DNA of 64,000 nucleotides, taken from positions 62,001 to 126,000 of the forward strand of contig CAWJPW010000001.1 of the NCBI GenBank assembly GCA_963844845.1, in the 5' to 3' direction. A model generated the notes under the pieces. That model made no database searches and was not told where the DNA came from. It worked only from the letters and a program-made list of their open reading frames with translations. This document shows, piece by piece, positions 1 to 9,122 of the stretch (position 1 is its first letter; the number at the start of each line of letters is the position of its first letter). Source of the DNA: CAWJPW01 sp963844845. GTDB lineage: Bacteria > Acidobacteriota > Thermoanaerobaculia > Thermoanaerobaculales > Sulfomarinibacteraceae. A program made the translations under genes and the position numbers.

Positions 1-798
1 GAGCACCTCGTCCACATCTCGCATGTCGTCGAAGTCGCGCGGCGAGTAGACAAGCTCGTCCACCGCCATAAGGCTGCGCACCGAGAACGCGAGAAGATCA
101 CCCTCGACCCACCGACCCTCGCGCTTGAGCATCAGCTCCTCGTCCCGCAGACGGTCGATGGCGGCCAGGGTGGCCTTGAGGAGCTCGGGCGGGAAACCAC
201 ACAGGTCCTTCAGCTCGAAGCCATGAGCGTCGATGACGCCCTCGAGGCGGATCAGCGGCATCACCGCGCGACGCGCCGTGCTGTCCGCGCCCCCCAGCCG
301 CATGTGGTTGAGCAACACCCAGATGGCGAGGACGGTGTCGAGGTCGGGCTCGCCGGCGACCACGCTCCACTCGCCTCCCTTGAGGTCGAGACCCTTGCGC
401 ACCAGCACCATGGCCTGCTCGCAGGTCGCCAGGGTGAAGGCGCGAACACACCCCTCGTGGTGATCGAGGTTGTAGACGCGGCGCTGAGCATCCATGAACG
501 GGGCATCCTGGGCGGATCCGTCGAGGAAGATGGTCCCGGCCGAAGCGCGCCGCGCCGCCGCGGCCGGCACACTCGCCTTTGGCGCGATCCGCACCGCGAT
601 GTTGGGTGCTTCGAGGCAGGTGAGGTAGTGGCCCCCCTCGTCTTTGCGCAGCACATACCGCTCCGGCAGGAGCTCGCGAGTCTCTTCGCCCGTCTCCCCG
701 AGGGCGGATTGACCTTCGGCCTCGGGTGAGCCCTCACCCGTTCCGCCCTCGGGCCCGGCGCCCGGCGCCTGCGCCCCTCGTATGTCCTCGAGCGTCAT
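1..798 (-). CDS. DHH-motif protein, partial (runs off left edge)
   Basis: An open frame of 266 codons runs from an ATG at 798 to the window edge without a stop, so the C-terminus is missing. The first 30 residues are a Gly/Glu/Pro-rich low-complexity stretch. Around residue 125 comes NLDHHEGC, and later EPDLDTVLAIWVLLNH, which resemble the DHH and Asp-rich metal-binding motifs of DHH-family phosphoesterases. Family assignment is inferred from these motifs only; the substrate is unknown. It is divergent from ndk and alone on its strand here. The start is supported by the loss of coding character upstream; no strong ribosome binding site is visible. Confidence 0.6.
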   Translation of the reverse strand, partial: MTLEDIRGAQAPGAGPEGGTGEGSPEAEGQSALGETGEETRELLPERYVLRKDEGGHYLTCLEAPNIAVRIAPKASVPAAAARRASAGTIFLDGSAQDAPFMDAQRRVYNLDHHEGCVRAFTLATCEQAMVLVRKGLDLKGGEWSVVAGEPDLDTVLAIWVLLNHMRLGGADSTARRAVMPLIRLEGVIDAHGFELKDLCGFPPELLKATLAAIDRLRDEELMLKREGRWVEGDLLAFSVRSLMAVDELVYSPRDFDDMRDVDEVL

Positions 799-977
799 GG
801 TTGGGATTGTATAGCACCGCGCCGGAGGCCGCGTCGTCGAGAGGCACGACGCCCCTTCGGTTCTCGCGACCCGGAGAGACGACGCCTCGGCCAGCTGATC
901 GGAGGTCGCAGCCGAGCAACCGTTTCGTGTATGATGCGCCCGCCCCGAGCCGGGACAGATACCATCGTGGAGGAACC

Positions 978-1394
978 ATGCCGGAGCGCACACTGACGAT
1001 CATCAAGCCCGACTCCGTCGCCAACGGCAACGTCGGCGCCATCATCGCGCACCTGGAGAAGGAGGGCTTCACCGTCCTCGCAGGACGCATGACCCGTCTC
1101 ACGACGGAGCAGGCCCAGGCCTTCTACGCCGTACACAAAGAGCGGCCGTTCTACCACGACCTGGTGGCCTACATGACGTCCGGTCCGGTGTGGCCCATGT
1201 GCCTCGAACGCGAGGACGCGGTGGCCCACCTCCGGCGGGTGATGGGCGCCACCGATCCCGGCAAGGCCGACGCGGGCACCATCCGGGCGCTCTACGGCAG
1301 CTCCATCGAGCGCAATGCCATCCACGGCTCCGACTCGCCGGAGAACGCCGCCATCGAGGTCGCCTTCTTCTTCCCCACCGCGGCGCTGGTCTGA
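978..1394 (+). CDS. ndk: Nucleoside diphosphate kinase
   Basis: A 138-residue protein of normal NDK length, transferring the gamma phosphate between nucleoside triphosphates and diphosphates in the cytoplasm. It begins with the classic TLTIIKPDSV strand and carries the phospho-histidine in NAIHGSDS (His116). The ATG at 978 is chosen because GGAGG lies just upstream and family homology starts there; longer in-frame extensions upstream are not convincing. It heads a short nucleotide/tRNA operon with the dCMP deaminase-like gene 29 bases downstream and trmB. A possible -10 box, TATGAT, lies at 930-935. Confidence 0.97.
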   Translation: MPERTLTIIKPDSVANGNVGAIIAHLEKEGFTVLAGRMTRLTTEQAQAFYAVHKERPFYHDLVAYMTSGPVWPMCLEREDAVAHLRRVMGATDPGKADAGTIRALYGSSIERNAIHGSDSPENAAIEVAFFFPTAALV

Positions 1395-1423
1395 GGTTGA
1401 GCCGGACACGGACCGATCGCACC

Positions 1424-1873
1424 ATGACGAGGGTCAGCTGGCACCGTTACTTCATGAACCTGGCCGTGCAGGCGGCCACGCGCTCCACCTGCCCCCGCAA
1501 GCACGTCGGGGCGGTCATCGTGCGTGACAAGACGCTACTGTCCACCGGCTACAACGGCTCGCTGCGCGGCGCCGAGCACTGCGACGCCATCGGCTGCCTG
1601 ATGGAGAACGACCACTGCGTGCGCACGGTGCACGCCGAGGCCAACGCCCTCGTGCAGGCAGCGCGGCACGGCATCCGCATGGAGGGCGCCGAGATCTACG
1701 TCACCGCCTCGCCCTGCTTCAACTGCTTCAAACTGCTGGCCAATGCCGGTATCCGCACCATCTACTACGGCGAGTTCTACCGTGACGAACGGGTGCTGGA
1801 GTTCTCCGCGGAGCTGGGCATCCGGCTGGTCTCCCTGGGCCTCGAGGACGCCGACCCGTCCCTCCCGGAATGA
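1424..1873 (+). CDS. dCMP deaminase / ComEB-type cytidylate deaminase
   Basis: A 149-residue zinc deaminase, expected to convert dCMP to dUMP for thymidylate synthesis. The zinc site is visible as HAE (70-72) and PCFNC (97-101). Additional Cys/His residues around 53-65 (EHCDAIGC, DHC) are typical of the dCMP deaminase/ComEB branch rather than cytidine deaminases. The ATG at 1424 follows ndk closely, and the stop overlaps trmB by four bases (ATGA), so the three genes are probably co-transcribed. Exact substrate (dCMP or another cytidine nucleotide) is inferred. Confidence 0.9.
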   Translation: MTRVSWHRYFMNLAVQAATRSTCPRKHVGAVIVRDKTLLSTGYNGSLRGAEHCDAIGCLMENDHCVRTVHAEANALVQAARHGIRMEGAEIYVTASPCFNCFKLLANAGIRTIYYGEFYRDERVLEFSAELGIRLVSLGLEDADPSLPE

Positions 1874-2481
1874 TCGACGTCGACCTCAACACGGTGGCGA
1901 TCCCCCTGGCCTGGGAGGAGCTCTTCGGGCGGAGCGGTCCGGTCCACGTGGAGATCGGTTCCGGGAACAACCGCTTCCTCATCGCCATGGCCGAGGCGCA
2001 CCCCGAGTGGTCCTTCCTCGGGGTGGAACGGTCTGCCAAGTATCACAGCCTTGGCTGCGAGCGGGCCGCCCGGCGCGGCCTCGCCAACTTGCGCCTGATC
2101 CGCACGACGGGGGAAGACCTTCTCTTCCGCCTCCTCCCCGCCCACCGGGTGTCCGCTCTCTACGTGCTGTTTCCTGACCCGTGGCCCAAGAAGCGGCACC
2201 ACAAGCGCCGGCTCTTCGCCGACCCCGAGATTCTCACCGCGGCCGCCCGGGTACTGGCGTCCGGCGGGCGCCTGCTGGTCAAGACCGACCACCCCGGGTA
2301 CGCCGAAGTCATCGCCGAGGCGCTGGCGAATCCGCCGGGCTTCCGCTCCGTCGTGCCTGCCGCCGCGTTCGCTCAGCTCCCGGCCTCGGGCTACGAGGAG
2401 AAGTACCGCCGCGAGGACCGCCCGATCCATGTGTTCGCCCTCGAGTGCCTGACGCCAGCTCGGAGTGCTACGCCAGGTTGA
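1870..2481 (+). CDS. trmB: tRNA (guanine-N7-)-methyltransferase
   Basis: A 203-residue SAM-dependent methyltransferase that forms m7G46 in the tRNA variable loop. The SAM motif EIGSGNN is at about residue 28, and the diagnostic TrmB segment FPDPWPKKRHHKRR at about 100-113. The C-terminal region with GYEEKYRR and a following R..P motif is also family-typical. The start ATG overlaps the stop of the preceding deaminase (ATGA), indicating translational coupling. The gene ends 84 bases before the convergent lipoprotein gene. Confidence 0.96.
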   Translation: MIDVDLNTVAIPLAWEELFGRSGPVHVEIGSGNNRFLIAMAEAHPEWSFLGVERSAKYHSLGCERAARRGLANLRLIRTTGEDLLFRLLPAHRVSALYVLFPDPWPKKRHHKRRLFADPEILTAAARVLASGGRLLVKTDHPGYAEVIAEALANPPGFRSVVPAAAFAQLPASGYEEKYRREDRPIHVFALECLTPARSATPG

Positions 2482-2565
2482 GGGGTCACCGCTGCCGACG
2501 AGCGCCAGGGAACTCCGGCTCCTCCCTCGCCCCGGTTCGACGAGCAGCGGCCGTACTCCTCCGCC

Positions 2566-3933
2566 TCAGCGCGACGGTGCGGCGGTGCCTTCCACCGGCT
2601 CACCGGTCGACAGCGTCATGTGCCATGTCACGAGCGGGAACCCCGTGCCACCGGCAACTTGCAGGGTGGCCGGCGCCACCGCCTCACCCGGAGCGACGTA
2701 GGTCTCCAGCAGCCGTGCCACCGAGGCAGCACCGGAGCTCACTCGCTGGAAGGCCGCACCGCGCCCTTTCCCGAGCACCATGCCGTCGAAGCCGCCGCGG
2801 TCGGTCACCTTTACCGTGCCCCTCGGAACCGCCACCTCGACCCAGTTGCCGAAGGCCGATACCGCAGTGCCGAACGGCCCCGAGTTGCTCGCGCTTACCC
2901 GCAACCGTGTGCGGGAGCCCTCGACCTTCACCGCCAGCGCCGGCGCGGGACCCTCGCCGCGCAGGTAGGCCACCAGGGCGGCCCGACTGAGACCGAGGTC
3001 CGCGGCGGCGGGAGGCAGGCCGATAATGTCCCAACCCGCGGGCTGCGGCAGCTGCAGCCGCCCGACCGCTCCCAGCGCCTGATCGAGCCGGGCTGCATCA
3101 CTCCAGCCCAGAGCCACACTCTCACCCGGCGTCCAGCGGCGCCCGCTCCACTCCATCGCCTGCCGGAAGCGGAAGGTGCGGTCGAGGATCGAGTCGGTGA
3201 AGATCTCGGTGGCATGGTCCTCGGTGAGGGGATCGAAGCTCTCCCACTGTGAGAGATCCGGCTGCGCCGCGGCTCGCACGACCACGGCAACGCGAGGCTT
3301 GACGGCGAGGGGTGCAAGAGGCGCAAGCTGCTCGTCCAGTGGAAGGTCCGAGGCCTCGGCTCCGGGGCGCACCAGCGCAACCCGCCCGAAGCACAGCACA
3401 ACCGCCCCGCCGGCGGCACCCACGGCTGCCTTGACCGGACCCTCGATCAGCTGCGCCGCGGTGACCACGGGCCGGACCGGAAGGCCCGAGAGTCCCGCGA
3501 GACGCTGGACCAGGAGGCCGCTTCCCTCAGGAGCCCGCGGCAGGTCGAAGAGGAGCTCCGCCGGGCTCAGCTTCTGGAGCTCCTGGGCCAGCACCCGCCA
3601 CAGTGCGTCGGCGACCTCTGCATCGACCTCGTCCGCCGGCAGCTCGAGGCGCAGCTCCACCCCCACCGGGAGGGGCCCCGTCACGGGAGGGGGTGTCGAG
3701 AGGCGCATCACCGGCACAGACCCCGTAATGAAGACTGTGCCCATGGGCACCACCACCTCGTCGACGCCGGCGGCCGACAGGCGCACGGCGGTCTCCTCGT
3801 CGAGGCCCGAGGCGTCGAGCCACACCACCGTGCTGCGCCGGCTGGCGCGCAACGGGTCCTGCGCCTTCACCGTCGGACCCCCACACGCAGTCAAGGCCAG
3901 CACGAGCGCCGCTATCAGGAGACGTCGCATCAT
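2566..3933 (-). CDS. Lipoprotein of unknown function
   Basis: A 455-residue protein with a lipoprotein signal peptide: a basic start, a hydrophobic core and the lipobox LTAC with Cys17. The mature part mixes alpha/beta segments and mentions no motif I can assign; segments such as VVVPMGTVFITG and RVAVVVRAA suggest a TIM-barrel- or glycosidase-like fold, but that is a guess. Its ATG at 3933 overlaps the stop of the upstream NtrY-like kinase (ATGA), so the two are translationally coupled and may act in one envelope-sensing pathway. A second ATG at 3930 is equally possible. Confidence 0.75.
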   Translation of the reverse strand: MMRRLLIAALVLALTACGGPTVKAQDPLRASRRSTVVWLDASGLDEETAVRLSAAGVDEVVVPMGTVFITGSVPVMRLSTPPPVTGPLPVGVELRLELPADEVDAEVADALWRVLAQELQKLSPAELLFDLPRAPEGSGLLVQRLAGLSGLPVRPVVTAAQLIEGPVKAAVGAAGGAVVLCFGRVALVRPGAEASDLPLDEQLAPLAPLAVKPRVAVVVRAAAQPDLSQWESFDPLTEDHATEIFTDSILDRTFRFRQAMEWSGRRWTPGESVALGWSDAARLDQALGAVGRLQLPQPAGWDIIGLPPAAADLGLSRAALVAYLRGEGPAPALAVKVEGSRTRLRVSASNSGPFGTAVSAFGNWVEVAVPRGTVKVTDRGGFDGMVLGKGRGAAFQRVSSGAASVARLLETYVAPGEAVAPATLQVAGGTGFPLVTWHMTLSTGEPVEGTAAPSR

Positions 3934-6900
3934 GGCGGAATCGTAGCAGAGGCTTCGGGCAGCTCCACCCTCACCAGCAGGCCGCGCCGACCGTTGCTCG
4001 CCGCCACCGTTCCCTGACAGCGGCTGACCACGTGGCGCACCAGAGCCAGCCCCAATCCGGAGCCGGAGGTCGTGGTGGAGAACTGGGGGCTGAAAAGCTC
4101 GAGAAGCTGGCTCTCCGGCACGCCGCCGCCGCTGTCCTCCACCTCGATCGCCACACCACCGGCGGCGTGGGTCACGCGGACAGCGATCTCACCTGGCTCA
4201 CCGCCCAACGCATCGACACTGTTGCGTACCAGGTTGGCAAGGGCGCGACGCAGCCACTGCCGGTCGCCGACGACGATGCAGCTATCCGTGGACGGCACCT
4301 CCCGCACCAGGCGGATGCCACGCCGCTCGAGAACGCTGAGCCCGCTCAACGTGTCCTCCACCAGCTCGGTCACGTCCACTCGCTCCGCTTCCCAACGCTC
4401 CAGGGCCACCAGGTTCGAAAAGGAGTTGGCCGTGGCCTGCAGACGTTCGACCTGGGTTCCGATTTCCCGACACGCCTCGCGCAGGAGCTCGTCGAGGTCA
4501 GGGGCGTCGCTCCGCTGCGCCTGGTCGAGCTCCTGTACCCACAGCCGGATCGGCGTCAAGGGGTTCTTCACCTCGTGGGCGACGATCCGCGCGAGCTGGG
4601 CCAGGTGGCGGAGGCGATCCACGCGCACGACCTCCGACACGTCGTCAACGACCGCCACCAGCCCGCGGGTCCCGTCCGGAAAGGGCACTCCCGCCACTCC
4701 CAGGCGCCACGTGAGGTCGCTGCCAGGTACCGGCTGCACCGTATCGAGCACCGCCGTGGGGCTCTCGCTGGCAGCGGCTCCCAGCCGCAGCACGTGCTCC
4801 AGGACCAGCTCACGGTGACTCGCCAGCAGCGCCTGACCGCTGGGGTTGGCGAAGCGCAGGCTGCCGTCGGCACCCAACGCCAGCACCGCGGGCGCCAGCG
4901 TGGACAAGGTGATACGCAGCAGCTCCTCCTGATCACGCAGGCTCTGCTCGCGCCGCTGCACCTCCTCGCTCATGGAACGCACCGCGGTGATGACGTCGGC
5001 AAGATCGCGCTCGGGCGGCTGCGCCACCGTCCCCACCGGCTCTCCGCGGTGGACCCGGCGGGCCACCCCTACCAGCTCGCGCAGAGAGGCCGACAGCCGC
5101 CTCTCGAGGCGCGAGGTGACCAGCAGGGCGAGCAGACCGGCCAACGCCGAACCGGTGAGCAGCCAGTCCACGACCCCCGGCACACTTGCAGTACGCAGGG
5201 GGTCGGAGGGGAAGACCTCCAGGAGGAGACGGCGGTCCTGAACCTCAACCACGGACGCCGCCACAACCCGGGCGCCCTGGACCAGCACAATGGGATCCTC
5301 CCGACCGAGCAAGAAGCGTGCAAAGGCCGGCACCGGCGGCAGCCCCGGCAGCCGCCCAACGGCCAGGAGGTCGGGCCGCGAGGCGGCGAGAGGCTCGGTG
5401 CCGTCGAACAGCAGCACCTCACCGCCCACCTGCTCGCCAAGCCAGCCGGCGAAGCGATCGTCGACGGTAAACGATCCGGCCAGATGTCGCAGCGTCCAGC
5501 GGGCCGCCCGCAACGAGTCGAGGCCGAGGACGCGGCCCACCCGTGCCTCCTCCTGGTGCAGGCGCTGACTCAGGAAGACGGTGAGAAGCACGAGCGGGAG
5601 GACCACGCCGGCGGCGAGCAGCACCCTAAGGCGGCCGCCGAAGGTGGAAAAGGCCTCCCGCCGCATCACCGGAGGACACGCGACCAGCATCGCCGCGAGC
5701 GCCCACAGCCCGGCCAGCATCGATTCCAGCAGCCACGACCACGGCGCCGGGTAGCGGGCCATTACCGCCACCAGCCAGTCGTCCCGGCGCCACACTCGCG
5801 CCAGCCGCTCCTCGCCTCCCACCTCCAGCCACGTCCACCCCCCACCCGCGTGGAAGAGGCCGCCCGCCCGAGCGGGGTCGAGGGGCCGCACCTGGCCGTG
5901 CAGGGTCGCCGCCACCGCGCCGGCGCGGGTGAGCACCGCGTACCACACCGGCGCCTCCTGCGCGGCCTCCAACGGCTGGCTGGGCTGCCAGTCACGAAGC
6001 CAGGACCACGGTGCGTCCGCCGCCCACACCTCTGCGCGGCTACCTCCCGGCAGGTCCACCACCGGTACGCTGGCAACCAGTGTCGCCTCGCTTCCCGCGG
6101 GCCCGAGATCGCCCCACCTGCTCACCTCCTCGCCATCGCTCCCCACGACCACCAGGGCCGACGGCACCGGCCACCGGTGGAGACCCAGGTGTCGCGCCAG
6201 CACCGGTGCGAGGTCATCGAGGCGACACTCGCCGGGTGGCGCGGGCAGCAATCCAGCCACCTCCACAACGGGAGGGAATGCCGGGACCGCCACCGCCGTC
6301 GGGGTCTGCCGGGCGAGCAGCGCCGGCACCCGCACGCCGTGACCCACCAGCACCACGGCAGCCACCACCGCTGCCGCCATCACTCGTCGCGCGAGCGTCC
6401 ACGGGCCGGCCAGACCGGGCCACGCCACCAGAGCCCACGCCAGGGCCACCGTCCACACCACTCCCCAACCCGGCGCCAACGCGTGCACCGGCAGCAGTCC
6501 GGACACGGCTCCACCCGGTGCGATCAGGGCCACTCCCGGGACCGCCAGCAGAGCCGCTCCCACCAGCATCCGCCGCAGCGAGGGACGGAGGTGACCTCGC
6601 ATCCTGCCCACCGCCGCTCCCGTCAGGAGCACGGCGAGGGCCACCACCGGCGCTCCCAGCGCCGGCGCCGACAGACCAACCGACAGCGCACCCACGGCCA
6701 GCGCCGGCAGACCCATGCGCGGCTCCACCGCCAGGGCGAGGAGCACGAGCGCCAACCAGGGCGCCCACAGCGTCAACGGTGGCCGGCTCCGGCGGATGCT
6801 GCGGACGGGCACCTCGATCGCCGGCACCTCGCGTGGGTGCAGCCGCATCACATCGCGGTGTCCGTCGTCGCCCAGGCGAAGGATGCACCCCTGCGGGGCC

Positions 6901-7535
6901 GCCATACCCCACAGCCGCCGACCGCCAAGCGGCGCGTGGTCCACCACCGTGACCGCGCCCACGAGACGTCCCTCCACCAGCACAGGCTCGCGCACCAGGA
7001 TGGACGCGGCGTCCGCCTGCCAGACCACGGCCCACTGCCGCTCGCCAAGCTTGCGCACCCCGACCGGAAACGCCTCCGCGGCGCCGGCCCACGCCACCAT
7101 GCGGCCGCGATCGTCGGCCAGATACAGGGTACGTCCCGGCGCCGGACGCAGCTGCTGCTCCAAGAGCTCGAACGGCAGCTCCGGCTCGACCGCCTTGCCC
7201 GGCGACGCGAACACACGCTTCACCACCGGCTGGTCGGCGACCTTCTCGGCGAGGGCGAGCATCTCGGAACCGTGTGTACCGAGCTGTCGCTGCAGGACCG
7301 CCGGCTCGACGGCGGCCGGGGGAACCGTCGCTGCGACGACCAGCCCCCAGCCCACCGCCAGCCATGGCAGCAGTCCGCTGCGTCGCGGCCGCGCCACGGC
7401 GGCCAGAGCGGCCGCCGCCAGCGCCAGCGCCCACCACGGAACCGGTCGATGGGGCCACGGACCGCAGAGCGCAAGAGCCAGCAGGGCCAGCATCCACGAG
7501 CGCAGCTGGTCACGCACCCCGGAGCTGGAGTCCAT
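3930..7535 (-). CDS. Multi-membrane-segment NtrY-like sensor histidine kinase
   Basis: A 1201-residue membrane kinase. The N-terminal part has many hydrophobic segments alternating with extracytoplasmic regions; a second membrane group (LLAAGVVLPLVLLTVF, then WLLTGSALAGLLALLV) leads into a HAMP-like linker, a PAS-like domain (LGADGSLRFANPSG), the phospho-acceptor motif HEVKNPLTPIRL (His987) and a C-terminal HATPase with GGGV and GSGLGLALV boxes. HEVKNPLTPI is characteristic of NtrY-type kinases. ATG 7535 is preferred over an in-frame ATG at 7577 because the hydrophobic start fits it. No response regulator is adjacent; the only partner is the coupled lipoprotein downstream. The size is unusually large for NtrY. 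Confidence 0.9.
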   Translation of the reverse strand: MDSSSGVRDQLRSWMLALLALALCGPWPHRPVPWWALALAAAALAAVARPRRSGLLPWLAVGWGLVVAATVPPAAVEPAVLQRQLGTHGSEMLALAEKVADQPVVKRVFASPGKAVEPELPFELLEQQLRPAPGRTLYLADDRGRMVAWAGAAEAFPVGVRKLGERQWAVVWQADAASILVREPVLVEGRLVGAVTVVDHAPLGGRRLWGMAAPQGCILRLGDDGHRDVMRLHPREVPAIEVPVRSIRRSRPPLTLWAPWLALVLLALAVEPRMGLPALAVGALSVGLSAPALGAPVVALAVLLTGAAVGRMRGHLRPSLRRMLVGAALLAVPGVALIAPGGAVSGLLPVHALAPGWGVVWTVALAWALVAWPGLAGPWTLARRVMAAAVVAAVVLVGHGVRVPALLARQTPTAVAVPAFPPVVEVAGLLPAPPGECRLDDLAPVLARHLGLHRWPVPSALVVVGSDGEEVSRWGDLGPAGSEATLVASVPVVDLPGGSRAEVWAADAPWSWLRDWQPSQPLEAAQEAPVWYAVLTRAGAVAATLHGQVRPLDPARAGGLFHAGGGWTWLEVGGEERLARVWRRDDWLVAVMARYPAPWSWLLESMLAGLWALAAMLVACPPVMRREAFSTFGGRLRVLLAAGVVLPLVLLTVFLSQRLHQEEARVGRVLGLDSLRAARWTLRHLAGSFTVDDRFAGWLGEQVGGEVLLFDGTEPLAASRPDLLAVGRLPGLPPVPAFARFLLGREDPIVLVQGARVVAASVVEVQDRRLLLEVFPSDPLRTASVPGVVDWLLTGSALAGLLALLVTSRLERRLSASLRELVGVARRVHRGEPVGTVAQPPERDLADVITAVRSMSEEVQRREQSLRDQEELLRITLSTLAPAVLALGADGSLRFANPSGQALLASHRELVLEHVLRLGAAASESPTAVLDTVQPVPGSDLTWRLGVAGVPFPDGTRGLVAVVDDVSEVVRVDRLRHLAQLARIVAHEVKNPLTPIRLWVQELDQAQRSDAPDLDELLREACREIGTQVERLQATANSFSNLVALERWEAERVDVTELVEDTLSGLSVLERRGIRLVREVPSTDSCIVVGDRQWLRRALANLVRNSVDALGGEPGEIAVRVTHAAGGVAIEVEDSGGGVPESQLLELFSPQFSTTTSGSGLGLALVRHVVSRCQGTVAASNGRRGLLVRVELPEASATIPP

Positions 7536-7735
7536 GGCGCGAGTATAAGCGAGCGGTTCGCCCAAAACCCCCGGCAAGCTGCGGACTCACGAAGAGCCGA
7601 GAGCCGTGGGGCGGATGCCCCGGACGTCGGGCCGTGACGCCCGACACCACCCGGGTCGGACCCGGCCCGACCTCACACGCGCTCGAGCCGGCGCGCGGAG
7701 TCCCTCGCTCCTACTTTCCTTCGCGCTCTACACCC

Positions 7736-9049
7736 TCACCTCGCGCCGGCCATCAGCGCTTCGATCTCCTCTGCGCTCCTCACGAGCTCCGCCGAGAGGT
7801 TCTCGGCACCGTCGTTGGTGACCAGGAAGTCGTTCTCGATGCGCACGCCGAGGCCCTCGTCGGGGAGGTAGATACCCGGCTCGTTGGTGAGCACCATGCC
7901 GGGCTCGAGGAGGGGGCTCTCGCCGCCGGCATCGTGCGCGTCGAGGCCGAGGAAGTGGCCGAGCCCGTGGATGAAGTACCGGCCGAGCCGGCCGCCGTGG
8001 CTGTCCCGCAGGTCGGACCCCTCGATCACCTCGTATGCCGCCGTGCGCAGCTCGGCGATGGTGGCGCCGGGACGGATCGCCTCCGCGGCACGGTCGTGCG
8101 CCTCCAGCACGAGGTCGTAGATCGCCCGCTGGCGCTGGTCGAAGCGGCCGCTCACCGGGAAGGTGCGGGTGAGGTCGCCGCAGTAGTAGCCGTAGCGGGC
8201 GCCGATGTCCACCACCACGAGCTCGCCGTCGCGGCAGGTGCCGCTGTTCTGGTCGTAGTGCAGGACGGTACCGTTGAAGCCCGTGCCGACGATGGAGGGG
8301 AAAGCGAGCCCCTCGGCTCCGGCGGCGCGGAAGGCCGCGTACACGGCGCCGTCCACCATGGCCTCGGTGACGCTGGGGGCGATCACGTGCGCCGCGCGCT
8401 TCATCCCGCTGATGGTGGCGGCGATGGCCTTGCGCATGAGCGCCACCTCGCCCGGTGACTTGACCAGGCGGATGCGGGCGAGCGACTCCGAGACGTCGCG
8501 CACCGTGAAGCTGGGCAGCCGCTCCCGCAGACGGGCCACGTAGCGGTGGGTTGGCGGCAGCTCGGCGGTGCTGGCCACCGCCGGAAAGTCGGTCCACAGC
8601 ACCGCGCCGGGCCCGGCGAGCCAGCCCTGGAGGCGGCCCTCGAGCCCCGGCACCGGGCGCCGGCGGCCGTCGAGCACGATCTCGGACGGCTCCACGGCCA
8701 GGACCTCGTCGAAGCCCAGGGCCGCGGCGGCCTCCTCCCCCGGGCCCCACTTCGGCCCGGTCCAGCGCTCCAGGGCCTCGTTGCGGGCCGGCAGGAAGAG
8801 CGCCTCGTAGCCCTCGGAGGGGCGCAGCACGAGGGCGGCGTTGGGCAGCTCAACTCCCGTCAGATAGAAGAAGCTCGAGGCCTGGCGGAAGGTGCCGACG
8901 TCGCCGTAGCCGCGCTCGTCACCGGCGCCCCAGAGCATCACCGTCCCCTCTCCCACCATCGACGCCAGGCGCTGGCGTCGCGCCTTGTAGATCGCCGAAC
9001 TTTCCAGCTCGGCGGCGTAGTTCCCTCCGCGCATGTCCGTCGTGCTCAT
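7736..9049 (-). CDS. Xaa-Pro aminopeptidase (M24B)
   Basis: A 437-residue metallopeptidase that removes N-terminal residues preceding proline. It has the N-terminal creatinase-type domain and a C-terminal pita-bread domain. The dinuclear metal ligands are visible as VVDIGAR, CGDLTRTF, the HGLGHFLGLD histidine, NEPGIYL and the late glutamate in RIENDFLV. The ATG at 9049 has GGGAGG eight bases upstream, so the 50 extra codons of the open frame before it are rejected. It is divergent from the AtuA-family gene, with a mirrored promoter region between them. Confidence 0.95.
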   Translation of the reverse strand: MSTTDMRGGNYAAELESSAIYKARRQRLASMVGEGTVMLWGAGDERGYGDVGTFRQASSFFYLTGVELPNAALVLRPSEGYEALFLPARNEALERWTGPKWGPGEEAAAALGFDEVLAVEPSEIVLDGRRRPVPGLEGRLQGWLAGPGAVLWTDFPAVASTAELPPTHRYVARLRERLPSFTVRDVSESLARIRLVKSPGEVALMRKAIAATISGMKRAAHVIAPSVTEAMVDGAVYAAFRAAGAEGLAFPSIVGTGFNGTVLHYDQNSGTCRDGELVVVDIGARYGYYCGDLTRTFPVSGRFDQRQRAIYDLVLEAHDRAAEAIRPGATIAELRTAAYEVIEGSDLRDSHGGRLGRYFIHGLGHFLGLDAHDAGGESPLLEPGMVLTNEPGIYLPDEGLGVRIENDFLVTNDGAENLSAELVRSAEEIEALMAGAR

Positions 9050-9065
9050 GTGGCCTCCCGCGAGG

Positions 9066-9092
9066 ATTGTACGCGAGCGGCACCTGTACAAT
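9066..9092. promoter_or_regulatory. Mirrored TACAAT boxes between divergent genes
   Basis: ATTGTAC (9066-9072) and GTACAAT (9086-9092) form a perfect 7-bp inverted repeat with a 13-base spacer. Each arm contains TACAAT read towards one of the two divergent genes, so this may be a pair of facing -10 boxes, or an operator. Neither has an obvious -35. Confidence 0.4.
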
Positions 9093-9122
9093 TCCCGGGA
9101 AAGCAGATGAGGGGGGACGCGC

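Noticed and set aside
4032..7637. Open frame of about 1200 codons on the plus strand
   Set aside because: Antisense to the kinase gene; peptide is His/Gln/Arg/Pro-rich with no domain, a by-product of high GC.
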